Below are positions 7,482-15,443 of a stretch of 64,000 bases of DNA, in pieces (positions within the stretch are counted from its first letter, which is position 1; each line of letters starts with the position of its first letter). Position numbers and translations under genes: made by a program. Source of the DNA: a virus. The notes beneath the pieces are model-generated. The model was not told the origin of the DNA. It did not search any database and worked only from the letters and a program-made list of their open reading frames with translations. The stretch is from IMG/VR virus record IMGVR_UViG_3300031800_000001, positions 52,087-116,086 of that record, one strand, 5' to 3'.

Positions 7482-9760
7482 AAGAACCACCCGAAGAGTA
7501 TACGCTGGCTCTGGGAGACGTGATAGTTGGCTTACGCAAACTAGACGACAGAACATTTGCGCCCAAAAATTCCAAAATTTTCAACTCCGTTTTAATCAAA
7601 AATGAAAAATCATACCTAACGGATAGGTTCAGAGTTTGCCTATCTACAGCAAACCAAGAAGAGGATATTCTAAATATACTGAATGATATAGAAGAAAAAA
7701 TGGAAGGTAAAAAATGGATTTTCTTCGTTGCCGATTATTCGAAGGGCGATGAGGCTTTCGAAAAAATAAAGCAACACACCACCTCTGCGGGTTCATTTTT
7801 CCCGATAAAGCTTAAACACTGTAAGGACGAGTTGTCCGCCGAAAAGGCTATAGGTAAAATATCTGACATCTACGAAGAAGAGTATCCATATAAGTTAGAT
7901 TTTAGAAAAGAAAACCCCTCAAAAATTGACCACAAAATACAAAGCTTTTGCTTCGTGGCCACAAAAGAAGTAAAAGAAGAAGCAGCAATTCTGATTAAAA
8001 GCCTCAGGGGATTTCATTCTGAGCCAATATATGTTGTTTGCGACAAGGAAACTGAATATTTCTTATCATGCATAGACTTGGACTTGAATGATATTTTCTT
8101 CAGGCTCGAAATGGAACAGAAGATTTTAGACGCTATAGACAAAAAATATAATTTTGAAAGAAAAAATAATTATCACCGGCCAGAATGCATCATAAAAAAA
8201 ATGGACTGCATGAGTTACGCCTTGGAAAACCACGACAACGTGTTCTTTTTGGATAGCGACATGATTGTGTTAGATTCTCTTCAGGAGAAGTTCGACAAAG
8301 ACATTTTCCTGTCTCCTCACTATCACAAGACGGGCACACCCGACTCGAACAACTCTGTTGATTATGGGTTCTTTAATGCAGGGTACGTGTTTTGTGCGAA
8401 TTCAGATTTGCCAAATTTCTGGAAGGACGCTTATATAAATGATTCTGATTTTTTTGAACAAGAATGCATGAACCAAATATGTGAGAAATTTGATGTCGGA
8501 TTTTTTAGTAACCGTCACAACGTAGGGTTTTGGAGAAAAAACTTTAATGCAAAAATTGAACCAAAAAGTATACATGTCCACGCGGTAGATAACGAAAATT
8601 TACAAAGGAACGCTGGGCTCAAATCAGAAAACAATAAATTAAAATTAAAAACAATTAAACTGCTGCAGTCTAGCGAAAACGAAAACCATCACGAGATATT
8701 AGAATTTATAAATAAAATAGATAGCGGGTGGGGAGGGAGACAGGAGAGTTTTAGGTTCGCAACATCAAACCCCAATGGAAAAATAAACTTAGGTTTGCAA
8801 ACCGTTTTCGATTCCCATAGGAGCGGCTGGAAATATGCTGTGAGCGCACTGGCTTCTTTACACAACAACAATGGAGTTTTGTTAGACGGATTCTTAGAGA
8901 ATAATTTCGCTTGGCATTTAGAAGAATACAGGAGAGAAAGAAAAGTTATACCCTATAAAATCCCTTGGGTTGGGTTTTTCCATAACCCACAGAACATGCC
9001 GCCTTGGTTTTTCAACAAGTATTCCTTACAGAACATTATTGCGGGAGATGAGTTCCAAGAAAGCCTCGAGCATTGCGTGGGGCTATTCACGTTATCGGAA
9101 TATCATGCAAAATACCTAAGGGAAACAACCGGCAAGACGGTATGCTCGCTTATTCATCCAACAGAAATACCCGAAACTCTTTTCGACTATGATAAATTTT
9201 TAAAAAATAAAAACAAACAAATAGTAAACATTGGCTATTGGTTGAGAAAATTAAATTCCATCTACTCAATCCCCATAGCCTCAGGAAACGAATACGTTAA
9301 ACTCAGGCTGATTCCCTATTCTTCTGCTAGACCGCTGGAAGTAATAGACAAGATGCTGCGGAAAGAAAAAGATATATACGACATAAGAATAGAACAAAAA
9401 TATATAGAAAACACAATAACAAAGAGCTCCCTTTCAAACGAAGACTACGATACACTTCTTTCCGAAAATATAGTCTTTTTAGATCTTTATGATTCTAGCG
9501 CAAATAACGCAGTGATAGAGTGTATGGCTCGCGCAACGCCGCTCCTTGTTAACCCGCTGCCGGCAGTAATAGAATACTTGGGCAAGGATTATCCATTTTA
9601 CTACGACTCCCTTGAGGAAGCCGCGGGAAAGGCCGAGAACTTTGAGCTAGTAAAAGAAACTCACGAATACCTTAAAGATTGCGAAATCAGAAAAAAATTA
9701 TCTCAAGAGCATTTTAAAAAATCGTTTGAAGAAAGCGAAGTGTACGGTCTATTAAAATGA
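7469..9760 (+). CDS. Two-domain glycosyltransferase (GT-A plus GT-B)
   Basis: A 763-residue protein with two catalytic-type regions. Residues about 150-400 look like a GT-A enzyme: after KMDCMSYALENHDNV comes FFLDSDMIV with a D262-x-D264 metal/nucleotide-sugar motif, then FNAGYVF, as in GT8-like transferases. Residues about 430-763 look like a GT-B enzyme: IPWVGFFHNP, GLFTLSEYHAKYL, NIGYWLRKL, and near residues 684-706 a nucleotide-binding type region (ECMARATPLLVNPLPAV, then EYLG). The first 150 residues are not assigned. The gene overlaps its upstream neighbour by 13 bases and the radical SAM gene downstream by 4. It likely transfers sugars onto a virion protein or host glycan; which sugar and which acceptor cannot be told from sequence. 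The Ser/Thr-rich fibres next door are natural candidate acceptors. Confidence 0.8.
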   Translation: MEPIKEPPEEYTLALGDVIVGLRKLDDRTFAPKNSKIFNSVLIKNEKSYLTDRFRVCLSTANQEEDILNILNDIEEKMEGKKWIFFVADYSKGDEAFEKIKQHTTSAGSFFPIKLKHCKDELSAEKAIGKISDIYEEEYPYKLDFRKENPSKIDHKIQSFCFVATKEVKEEAAILIKSLRGFHSEPIYVVCDKETEYFLSCIDLDLNDIFFRLEMEQKILDAIDKKYNFERKNNYHRPECIIKKMDCMSYALENHDNVFFLDSDMIVLDSLQEKFDKDIFLSPHYHKTGTPDSNNSVDYGFFNAGYVFCANSDLPNFWKDAYINDSDFFEQECMNQICEKFDVGFFSNRHNVGFWRKNFNAKIEPKSIHVHAVDNENLQRNAGLKSENNKLKLKTIKLLQSSENENHHEILEFINKIDSGWGGRQESFRFATSNPNGKINLGLQTVFDSHRSGWKYAVSALASLHNNNGVLLDGFLENNFAWHLEEYRRERKVIPYKIPWVGFFHNPQNMPPWFFNKYSLQNIIAGDEFQESLEHCVGLFTLSEYHAKYLRETTGKTVCSLIHPTEIPETLFDYDKFLKNKNKQIVNIGYWLRKLNSIYSIPIASGNEYVKLRLIPYSSARPLEVIDKMLRKEKDIYDIRIEQKYIENTITKSSLSNEDYDTLLSENIVFLDLYDSSANNAVIECMARATPLLVNPLPAVIEYLGKDYPFYYDSLEEAAGKAENFELVKETHEYLKDCEIRKKLSQEHFKKSFEESEVYGLLK

Positions 9761-10893
9761 ACGGAGATAAAAGACACAAAATGGCAATCCGTAAAAGGAT
9801 TAGGAAAGATAATTTCCTAGATTCCGAAGGGATAGTTAATACCCCCAGAAAGTCAGAAGGAAAATTTTGCAAGAATCCTTTTGACCAATTTGAAATTCAC
9901 CCTAACGGTATGGTGTCTGTTTGCTGCATGAGTTGGCTTCCCGAGAAAATAGGAAACGTCAAAGAAGAAAGCGTTAAGGAGGTTTTCAACTCGGAAAAAG
10001 CACAGGAAATAAGAGAAAGCATATTGGATGGTTCTTTCAAATACTGCGATCACAAACTATGCCCATACATACAGAACGGATCTTTGCCGGACAAGGAAGA
10101 GGTTACTGATCCTCGTCATAAATCAATTATAAAAAACAACAAAACAAAAGACCTTGAGCCGACGTTTTATAATCTTTGCTATGATGAGTCCTGTAATTTA
10201 AGCTGCCCAAGCTGTAGAAAAAATAAGATTCTTTATTACGAGGGCAAAGTTTATGAAGAAAAGAAAAAAATACAAGATAATATAATAAAACATATCTTCG
10301 GAAAGCCTCACGACAATTACTGCCTTATTAACGTAACTGGCTCGGGAGACCCATTCGGATCGAAGCTTTTTAGGGAACTGTTGTTTAGTATAGATGGAGA
10401 AAAATTTCCTAGGGTATTTTTTAATCTACAGACAAACGGGGTAATGTTCACCCCCAAGTATTGGGAAAAGATGAAAAGAATACAAAAAAACATCAACACA
10501 GTTATGGTTTCATATGACGCCGGAACACCAGAAACATATAAGATTACCCGCAGGGGAGGGGATTGGGATCAGCTTCAAAAAAATATGAAATTTCTGAGCT
10601 CTCTAAGACAAAAAGGTCTTATCAATGAGCTAAGAATAGACTGCGTTGTCCAAAAAGCTAACTACAAAGAATTAGATAAGCTAGTGAAGATAGGTTTAGA
10701 CTTGAAAGTGGATAAAGTATTTTTTTCGCTACTCGTAGATTGGGGCACATGGACACCCGAAATATACAAACAAAATTGTATATGGAAAAAAACACATCCA
10801 GAATTTGAAGAATTTACAAAGGCTTTGCTGAATCCAATTTTCAATGACCCGATTGTGGACTTAGGAAATTTAACGGAATACAAAAAATGTTAG
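9757..10893 (+). CDS. Radical SAM enzyme with N-terminal SPASM-like cysteine domain (first copy)
   Basis: A 378-residue protein. The radical SAM cluster motif is C146-x3-C150-x2-C153 (ESCNLSCPSCR), which would bind a [4Fe-4S] cluster and S-adenosylmethionine. It is followed by TGSGDPF (the SAM-contact region) and MVSYDAGTPETY/RRGGDW, typical of SPASM-type radical SAM proteins. Unusually, the SPASM-like cysteines lie before the core: FCKNPFDQFEIHPNGMVSVCC and KYCDHKLCPY within residues about 39-110. The protein at 12206-13537 has the same plan and shares the stretch RESILDGSF, so they are paralogues. ATG overlaps the stop of the glycosyltransferase by 4 bases. Family members modify peptides or sugars; the substrate here is unknown. 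No candidate small precursor peptide is obvious beside it. Confidence 0.85.
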   Translation: MNGDKRHKMAIRKRIRKDNFLDSEGIVNTPRKSEGKFCKNPFDQFEIHPNGMVSVCCMSWLPEKIGNVKEESVKEVFNSEKAQEIRESILDGSFKYCDHKLCPYIQNGSLPDKEEVTDPRHKSIIKNNKTKDLEPTFYNLCYDESCNLSCPSCRKNKILYYEGKVYEEKKKIQDNIIKHIFGKPHDNYCLINVTGSGDPFGSKLFRELLFSIDGEKFPRVFFNLQTNGVMFTPKYWEKMKRIQKNINTVMVSYDAGTPETYKITRRGGDWDQLQKNMKFLSSLRQKGLINELRIDCVVQKANYKELDKLVKIGLDLKVDKVFFSLLVDWGTWTPEIYKQNCIWKKTHPEFEEFTKALLNPIFNDPIVDLGNLTEYKKC

Positions 10894-11594
10894 TATTTAA
10901 TAAATTAAAATGCGTGTTCACGCCCATATTGAAAGTGGGCACGAATAGTTTTTTTTACTATTGGGGAGACGTAATGTATGGAGAAGAAGACTCCTTGGTT
11001 AAGAAAGTGAAAAAAGGCACTGGTGGAGGTCACTCCACCAAACTTAGACATAGGGTTAAGAGGGATTTTAACGTGGAGTGGGACCCATCGGTTCGAGAGT
11101 CTGTTGCGGGCTATTATAAATTTGCTTTTGTAAGAAATCCGTGGGTCAGGGCCGTGTCGGCTTTTCGGGAACTAATAAGGCGGTATCCATTTGGGCAAAC
11201 CGTGGTAAACGAAGAAGCGGGGTTAACTTATTACGAAATATATGATTTAATGGATGGGCATGTGGATTTTGAAAATTTTATTAATTTTGTCGTAAATAGA
11301 GAAAGGGATCACACAAATGTAATTAATGGGCATTGGAGAACGCAAGTCGTGACTCTTTGTATGCATCATAAGGAAGGAGCTATGGAATATGATTTTTTTG
11401 GTAAATTGGAAAATGTTGATGATGATCTAAATAAGGCTCAAAAGCGTTTGGGTCTTGAAGAAACTAAATTATCCAAAGAGCATGAAACTGCGGCATACGA
11501 TTATAAATTGTACTACAAAAACAAAAAAATAATCGACATGGTCGGGGAATATTATAAAGAAGACATAGAGAAATTCGGTTATGATTTCGCATAA
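10887..11594 (+). CDS. Sulfotransferase family protein (first copy, unusual 5'-PSB loop)
   Basis: A 235-residue protein of the carbohydrate sulfotransferase type (Sulfotransfer_2-like). The 3'-phosphate binding segment is clear: YYKFAFVRNPWVRAVSAF near residues 71-88. The N-terminal 5'-phosphosulfate loop reads FTPILKVGTNSFF rather than the usual PKTGxT/S: the Lys and the Ser/Thr are kept, but the proline is displaced. The C-terminal YYKNKKIIDMVGEYYKEDIEKFGYDF matches the family ending. It would use PAPS to sulfate a hydroxyl, probably on a glycan. It overlaps the radical SAM gene by 7 bases and the next sulfotransferase by 14, so expression is coupled. Activity of this copy is less certain than for the other two. 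Confidence 0.75.
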   Translation: MLVFNKLKCVFTPILKVGTNSFFYYWGDVMYGEEDSLVKKVKKGTGGGHSTKLRHRVKRDFNVEWDPSVRESVAGYYKFAFVRNPWVRAVSAFRELIRRYPFGQTVVNEEAGLTYYEIYDLMDGHVDFENFINFVVNRERDHTNVINGHWRTQVVTLCMHHKEGAMEYDFFGKLENVDDDLNKAQKRLGLEETKLSKEHETAAYDYKLYYKNKKIIDMVGEYYKEDIEKFGYDFA

Positions 11595-12216
11595 GCATAA
11601 AATAATTTTCGTGCCCATCCCAAAGAACGCCAGCCGCTCTATCGCTTTTCTTATTAATGGGGATGAATCGGATTATGGACACTCTACTGCCAAGGGTCTA
11701 ATGAGAAAGCATAGGGAATATTGGGATGATTATTATAAGTTTTGTGTGGTAAGAAACCCTTATGATAGGATTGTGTCTGCATATCATCATTTCAAAACCA
11801 CGCAATTCAAGCGAGGCGTAAGGGGTTCGAAGCCAAGGCGTATGCAGAATTTACTTAAACAATATTCGGGTTTTCAGGATTTTGTTTTGAATTATCTTAA
11901 AGACGCAGAGTTGGTTCAGTTCCGTTTAGTGTCGGGGGCTGATATTTCCATCAGCCCTACTGTGCATTTTTACCCTCAAATTATGTGGCTGTTAAACTCA
12001 AATGGTAAAATAAATGACAATATAAATATATTTAAATTTGAAAAATTAGACGAAGTAGTACAAAAGCTAACGACAGAATACGATATGTCTAACGAGTTTG
12101 GCCACCTCAACAAGGGCAAACGAAACCACTACTCTGAATACTACACAGACGAGCTTTATGAAGTTATTTACAAGAAGTACCAAAAAGACTTCGAGTTATT
12201 AGGCTATGACAGATAA
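11581..12216 (+). CDS. Sulfotransferase family protein (second copy)
   Basis: A 211-residue protein. IIFVPIPKNASRSI near residues 8-21 is a good 5'-phosphosulfate binding loop, and YKFCVVRNPYDRIVSAYHHF near residues 52-71 is the 3'-phosphate binding segment. The ending YYTDELYEVIYKKYQKDFELLGY matches the usual C-terminus of the family. The protein is compact, close to the minimal length of this group, and has no signal peptide or membrane segment, so it would act in the cytoplasm of the infected cell. It overlaps both neighbours (14 and 11 bases). The acceptor is unknown; glycans made by the nearby glycosyltransferase are a reasonable candidate. Confidence 0.85.
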   Translation: MISHKHKIIFVPIPKNASRSIAFLINGDESDYGHSTAKGLMRKHREYWDDYYKFCVVRNPYDRIVSAYHHFKTTQFKRGVRGSKPRRMQNLLKQYSGFQDFVLNYLKDAELVQFRLVSGADISISPTVHFYPQIMWLLNSNGKINDNINIFKFEKLDEVVQKLTTEYDMSNEFGHLNKGKRNHYSEYYTDELYEVIYKKYQKDFELLGYDR

Positions 12217-13537
12217 AATTTATTGCACCAGAGCTTTTGATCATGTTCAATTATTGGACAATGGAGAAATGACACCGTGTTGTCCTCCGTGGGTTGATCA
12301 TTATTCTATAGGCAATATAAATGAACAATCATATGAGGAAATTTGGAACGGCGAAAAAGCTCAAAAATTTAGGGAGTCCATATTAGACGGCTCTTTTCGA
12401 TATTGTAACGCTAAATCTTGTCCACATTTACAATCCCAAACACATTGCGTCGGGACAGTAAAACAATTAAAACAACGCAAATTAATAAATGATTCAATAC
12501 TTTACGACATACTGCATGAAGATGTCGTTTTAAATCATGGGCCTCATGAAATACAATTTTGTTACGACAGATCATGCAATCTATCTTGTCCATCATGCAG
12601 GAGAGGAATAATAATGGTTTCTGGCAAAAAGAAACAAAAATTGTTAGATATGCAAAACAAGCTACAAGCAGACTTTCTAAAAGACGCGGATCGACTTATC
12701 GTTACTGGATCTGGAGACGCATTTGCTAGTCCTATTTTTCGAAAATTCCTGCAAACATTCACAAAAGAACAAGCGCCGAAGCTGCGGCATATAAATATAT
12801 TGACAAACGGCTTACTCATTAAGAAGCACTGGGCAACGCTTAGCGAGTATGCCAAGGAAAAAATTCAATACATTAGCGTATCTATAGACGCAGCAACGCC
12901 GGAAACATATACTATAAACAGGAGGGGTGGAGACTGGAATTTGCTACATGAAAATTTAAAATTTGTTGAAGACTTGAAGGCTGCTAATGAAATTAAAGCA
13001 TTTCAGACTAGTATCGTGGTACAAGATAATAATTTTCGTGAACTGTTTGATTTTATTTTAATGTGTGAAAAATATGCCGTGGACTCTGTTCAGTTGCAAA
13101 TTATTGAGCCAGATTTTATACGGGATTTGGGATACGGTGATTATCTTGAGGAATGGATTCAAAAAGCTGTCCACGAAAAGGTTCATCCTAATCATAACGA
13201 ATTATTAAACATTCTCAAAGATGACTTCTTTAATATTTATATAAACAGATATAACGGTGAAGCTCCAGCCGGAACAGCCGTTTCAATGGGTCAATTGTTT
13301 AATTTAAGAAACGGTAGCGATATATCGCAATATGATCAACTACTAGAAGAAGAAGAAAAACTAAAGTTAGCTAAAAAAAGCTCGCTAAAGGACATATGGT
13401 ACAATAACAAAGTTTATTTTGTCGCTCCCGAAACCCTGAAAAAAATAAACGGAACCGACACAGCCAAGCTACCAACGGGAGAAACGATCATCTGGGACGA
13501 AGATAAAGAGAAGTGGGCAAAATACCATGCCTATTAA
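12206..13537 (+). CDS. Radical SAM enzyme with N-terminal SPASM-like cysteine domain (second copy)
   Basis: A 443-residue paralogue of the protein at 9757-10893. C124-x3-C128-x2-C131 (RSCNLSCPSCRRG) is the radical SAM cluster motif, followed by VTGSGDAFASP and VSIDAATPETY/RRGGDW. The SPASM-like cysteines again come first: GEMTPCCPPW, then RESILDGSFRYCNAKSCPH, within residues about 5-85. It has about 65 extra residues, mostly a C-terminal extension with charged helices and a final segment (TGETIIWDEDKEKWAKY). It overlaps sulfotransferase genes on both sides by 11 bases. Duplication within this island is the simplest explanation for the two copies; the divergence suggests different substrates or a heterodimer, which is inference. 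Confidence 0.85.
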   Translation: MTDKIYCTRAFDHVQLLDNGEMTPCCPPWVDHYSIGNINEQSYEEIWNGEKAQKFRESILDGSFRYCNAKSCPHLQSQTHCVGTVKQLKQRKLINDSILYDILHEDVVLNHGPHEIQFCYDRSCNLSCPSCRRGIIMVSGKKKQKLLDMQNKLQADFLKDADRLIVTGSGDAFASPIFRKFLQTFTKEQAPKLRHINILTNGLLIKKHWATLSEYAKEKIQYISVSIDAATPETYTINRRGGDWNLLHENLKFVEDLKAANEIKAFQTSIVVQDNNFRELFDFILMCEKYAVDSVQLQIIEPDFIRDLGYGDYLEEWIQKAVHEKVHPNHNELLNILKDDFFNIYINRYNGEAPAGTAVSMGQLFNLRNGSDISQYDQLLEEEEKLKLAKKSSLKDIWYNNKVYFVAPETLKKINGTDTAKLPTGETIIWDEDKEKWAKYHAY

Positions 13538-14198
13538 CAGAAAAAGCGAGTTGCTCTTCATTCACATCCCCAAAACAGGCGGAACAAAAATAGAAGAAAT
13601 ACTAGATATGAAATTCGCGGGGGATGACCCTAAGGTTTCAAGCGAAAAACTATATGGGTTTGTAAGAATATACGACGAACTCCATGAACTACAGCACTTA
13701 ACATACAAACAAACATTAGATTTTGGGCTGGTCGACAAAAGCCTGTTCGATAAATGCTATAAATTCGCATTCGTCAGAAATCCGCTTGACAGGGTTGTGT
13801 CTGAATATTTTTGGTTAGGATACAAATACTTTTCTAAGTTCGAGGACTTCGTTGAGTTTTTACATAAGAGAAAAGGAGAACCGGATGTTCGCGGTACTGT
13901 AGAAAATTACATGTCTCTCGACTGGCTTTTAAATTCCCCCTTCTATGCGCCCCAACATAAATTCATTTGCGACAGAAGAGGTAAATTAATGGTTGATTTT
14001 TTAGGCAGATTTGAAAACTTCCCTAAAGATTTAGCTACCCTATTGGACAATCTAGGAGTGGAATACGACGAAGAATTTTTATTTAAAAAAGTAAATGCTA
14101 CGAAACACGAAAAATATACCACTTACTACAACAAAAAAACAAGAGACATGGTTAAATCCATATATAAGAGAGATTTCGAAATATTTGGTTACGAATAA
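13527..14198 (+). CDS. Sulfotransferase family protein (third copy)
   Basis: A 223-residue protein with the clearest sulfotransferase signature of the three: LLFIHIPKTGGTKIEEIL at residues about 9-26 (5'-phosphosulfate loop) and CYKFAFVRNPLDRVVSEYFW near residues 83-102 (3'-phosphate segment). The ending YYNKKTRDMVKSIYKRDFEIFGY again matches the family. It closes the enzyme island: it overlaps the second radical SAM gene by 11 bases, and the next gene starts 14 bases after its stop behind a GTGTAAAT motif. It probably sulfates a glycan or a modified protein using PAPS supplied by the host. Confidence 0.88.
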   Translation: MPINRKSELLFIHIPKTGGTKIEEILDMKFAGDDPKVSSEKLYGFVRIYDELHELQHLTYKQTLDFGLVDKSLFDKCYKFAFVRNPLDRVVSEYFWLGYKYFSKFEDFVEFLHKRKGEPDVRGTVENYMSLDWLLNSPFYAPQHKFICDRRGKLMVDFLGRFENFPKDLATLLDNLGVEYDEEFLFKKVNATKHEKYTTYYNKKTRDMVKSIYKRDFEIFGYE

Positions 14199-14206
14199 GT
14201 GTAAAT
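14198..14206 (+). promoter_or_regulatory. GTGTAAAT motif at end of enzyme island
   Basis: AGTGTAAAT begins on the last base of the preceding stop and lies 15 bases before ATG 14213. The same core recurs before other genes (14474, 18392, 20735, 49904 minus, 49931, 50906). TGTAAATA differs by one base from the T4 late promoter box TATAAATA. The short distance to ATG would leave almost no leader, so an RNA-processing role is also possible. Confidence 0.4.
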
Positions 14207-14212
14207 ATCAGT

Positions 14213-14464
14213 ATGCCTTACTATGACAGCGTAAACCTACTCAAAACTAACTGTACAGTGGAATGGGATGGTGACCCCGGCAAAAAGATCTGCTCTGCTC
14301 GCGGAGGAGAGTTAATACATCCCGGGTGGCCCCTACAGAGAGATGTCAGGGCCAGAACAAGAAGATTAGACATAGACAGACTGGGGTCAATAAGGTACGA
14401 CCAGCCCGGGAGAAGGGTTTCTGACGGTAAGTTTCCACGTTTTACAGAACAATGGATTAGTTAA
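14213..14464 (+). CDS. Small basic protein of unknown function (83 aa)
   Basis: An 83-residue protein rich in Arg, Gly and Asp, with two cysteines (NCTVEW and KICSARGGE) and a central RDVRARTRRLDIDRLGSIRYD stretch. It stands first in the neck/tail gene block, 14 bases after the sulfotransferase and 26 bases before the connector-like gene. A minor neck protein is possible from position alone. It has no leader-core layout that would make it a clear substrate of the nearby radical SAM enzymes. No family is recognised. Confidence 0.6.
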   Translation: MPYYDSVNLLKTNCTVEWDGDPGKKICSARGGELIHPGWPLQRDVRARTRRLDIDRLGSIRYDQPGRRVSDGKFPRFTEQWIS

Positions 14465-14473
14465 GCTCTTTCC

Positions 14474-14482
14474 GGTGTAATC
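14474..14482 (+). promoter_or_regulatory. GGTGTAATC motif before connector gene
   Basis: GGTGTAATC lies in the 26-base gap between two genes, with its core GTGTAAT starting 16 bases before ATG 14491. It belongs to the recurring GTGTAA(A/T)T set. Confidence 0.4.
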
Positions 14483-14490
14483 TTAATTGT

Positions 14491-15000
14491 ATGAAAGCCG
14501 TAGATATTGCAGACCAAATCCACAGAGAATTAGGAAGCCCGACAGACCTAGGCATAGCCGCTATAGCATTTTGGGTACGCACAAACATTGGCGCGCTGAA
14601 TAACTACCTGAATACCAGCTATGCAATTAATCAATCTTCGTATGAAATAGAGAGAGATATCAATGGTACAGCAACCGCAATAGGTATTAATGAAGGGGGT
14701 ATACTCAAAAAAATGTATACAATACACTATTACGACAATAAACTGAGGAGCGTATTATCCGCAGCAACCTCAGATGCGGTTATCGCTTTGTCTTCAGACG
14801 GGTCATCAATTAAAAAGATTAACAAAAACGAACAAGCAAAGCTCTATGCGACCATACGCGGCGCAAGCCAATCAGAATTGGAGCGCATGGTGGGTCAATA
14901 CAAGCTGAACGACGTACAACCATTACAGGTGGCAGGGGACGACGATCAATCGGCGTATATACTTCCGAATAGAGAATATGTAAGAATTAGGAAATACTAA
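14491..15000 (+). CDS. Probable head-tail connector/adaptor protein
   Basis: A 169-residue, mostly helical protein. The N-terminus (ADQIHRELGSPTDLGIAAIAFWVRTNIGALNNYL) and a central IHYYDNKLRSVLSA helix resemble a conserved neck protein seen in many large tailed phages, placed just upstream of head-closure and tail-completion genes. The latter part (INKNEQAKLYATIRGASQSEL, then LNDVQPLQVAGDDD) also fits that group. Its position, first of four small genes before the tail tube gene, matches the adaptor position in lambda-like gene order. The role in joining the portal to the tail is inferred from order and general resemblance. Confidence 0.55.
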   Translation: MKAVDIADQIHRELGSPTDLGIAAIAFWVRTNIGALNNYLNTSYAINQSSYEIERDINGTATAIGINEGGILKKMYTIHYYDNKLRSVLSAATSDAVIALSSDGSSIKKINKNEQAKLYATIRGASQSELERMVGQYKLNDVQPLQVAGDDDQSAYILPNREYVRIRKY

Positions 15001-15002
15001 TT

Positions 15003-15443
15003 ATGGCGAGCTTAGTATCAGCAGACGAAATCAACTCGTTCACGGGTGATTTTCAGAATTTATTTGACACTTTTAAGAGGTCGATCACGGTGCACAAGGC
15101 ACCTAAAAAGATCATTAACCAAATAAATACTGATTTTTTACATGGTTACGGCGATTCATCTGATCAGGTTAATTATACATATTCTCCGGTGTCTAAAGCT
15201 TTTGATTGCATGGTGCTATACAAAGACAGACAGGAGGCAGACGAAATGGAAAATATTAACTTAACCTATTTCGCCGGAGACATAAGAATAAAGGTCGACG
15301 AAGAAACGAAAGACTACATACGAAACGGAAAAACAGAAAAGATTTCAGTAGACGGAAAAGACTTTCAGCTAATGACTGAAGAATCTGTGAAGTATTTTTT
15401 CGGAATAAAGCTTTATGTTTTTCATCTACAATTTACCAAGTAA
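15003..15443 (+). CDS. Probable head-closure or neck protein
   Basis: A 146-residue protein of mixed strand and helix. KRSITVHKAPKKII near residues 23-36 and YTYSPVSKAFDCMVLYKDRQE near residues 53-73 precede a beta-rich half ending FGIKLYVFHLQFTK. It starts 3 bases after the connector-like gene and overlaps the next gene by one base (TAATG), so the two are coupled. The size, beta content and place between connector and tail-completion genes fit a head-closure (stopper) protein. No specific signature is recognised, so this rests on gene order. Confidence 0.45.
   Translation: MASLVSADEINSFTGDFQNLFDTFKRSITVHKAPKKIINQINTDFLHGYGDSSDQVNYTYSPVSKAFDCMVLYKDRQEADEMENINLTYFAGDIRIKVDEETKDYIRNGKTEKISVDGKDFQLMTEESVKYFFGIKLYVFHLQFTK

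Noticed and set aside
7236-14464. Small precursor peptide (RiPP) for the radical SAM enzymes
   Set aside because: The two small genes flanking the island (81 and 83 residues) show no leader/core division, double-Gly site or Cys/Ser/Thr-rich core, so a RiPP pathway is not supported.
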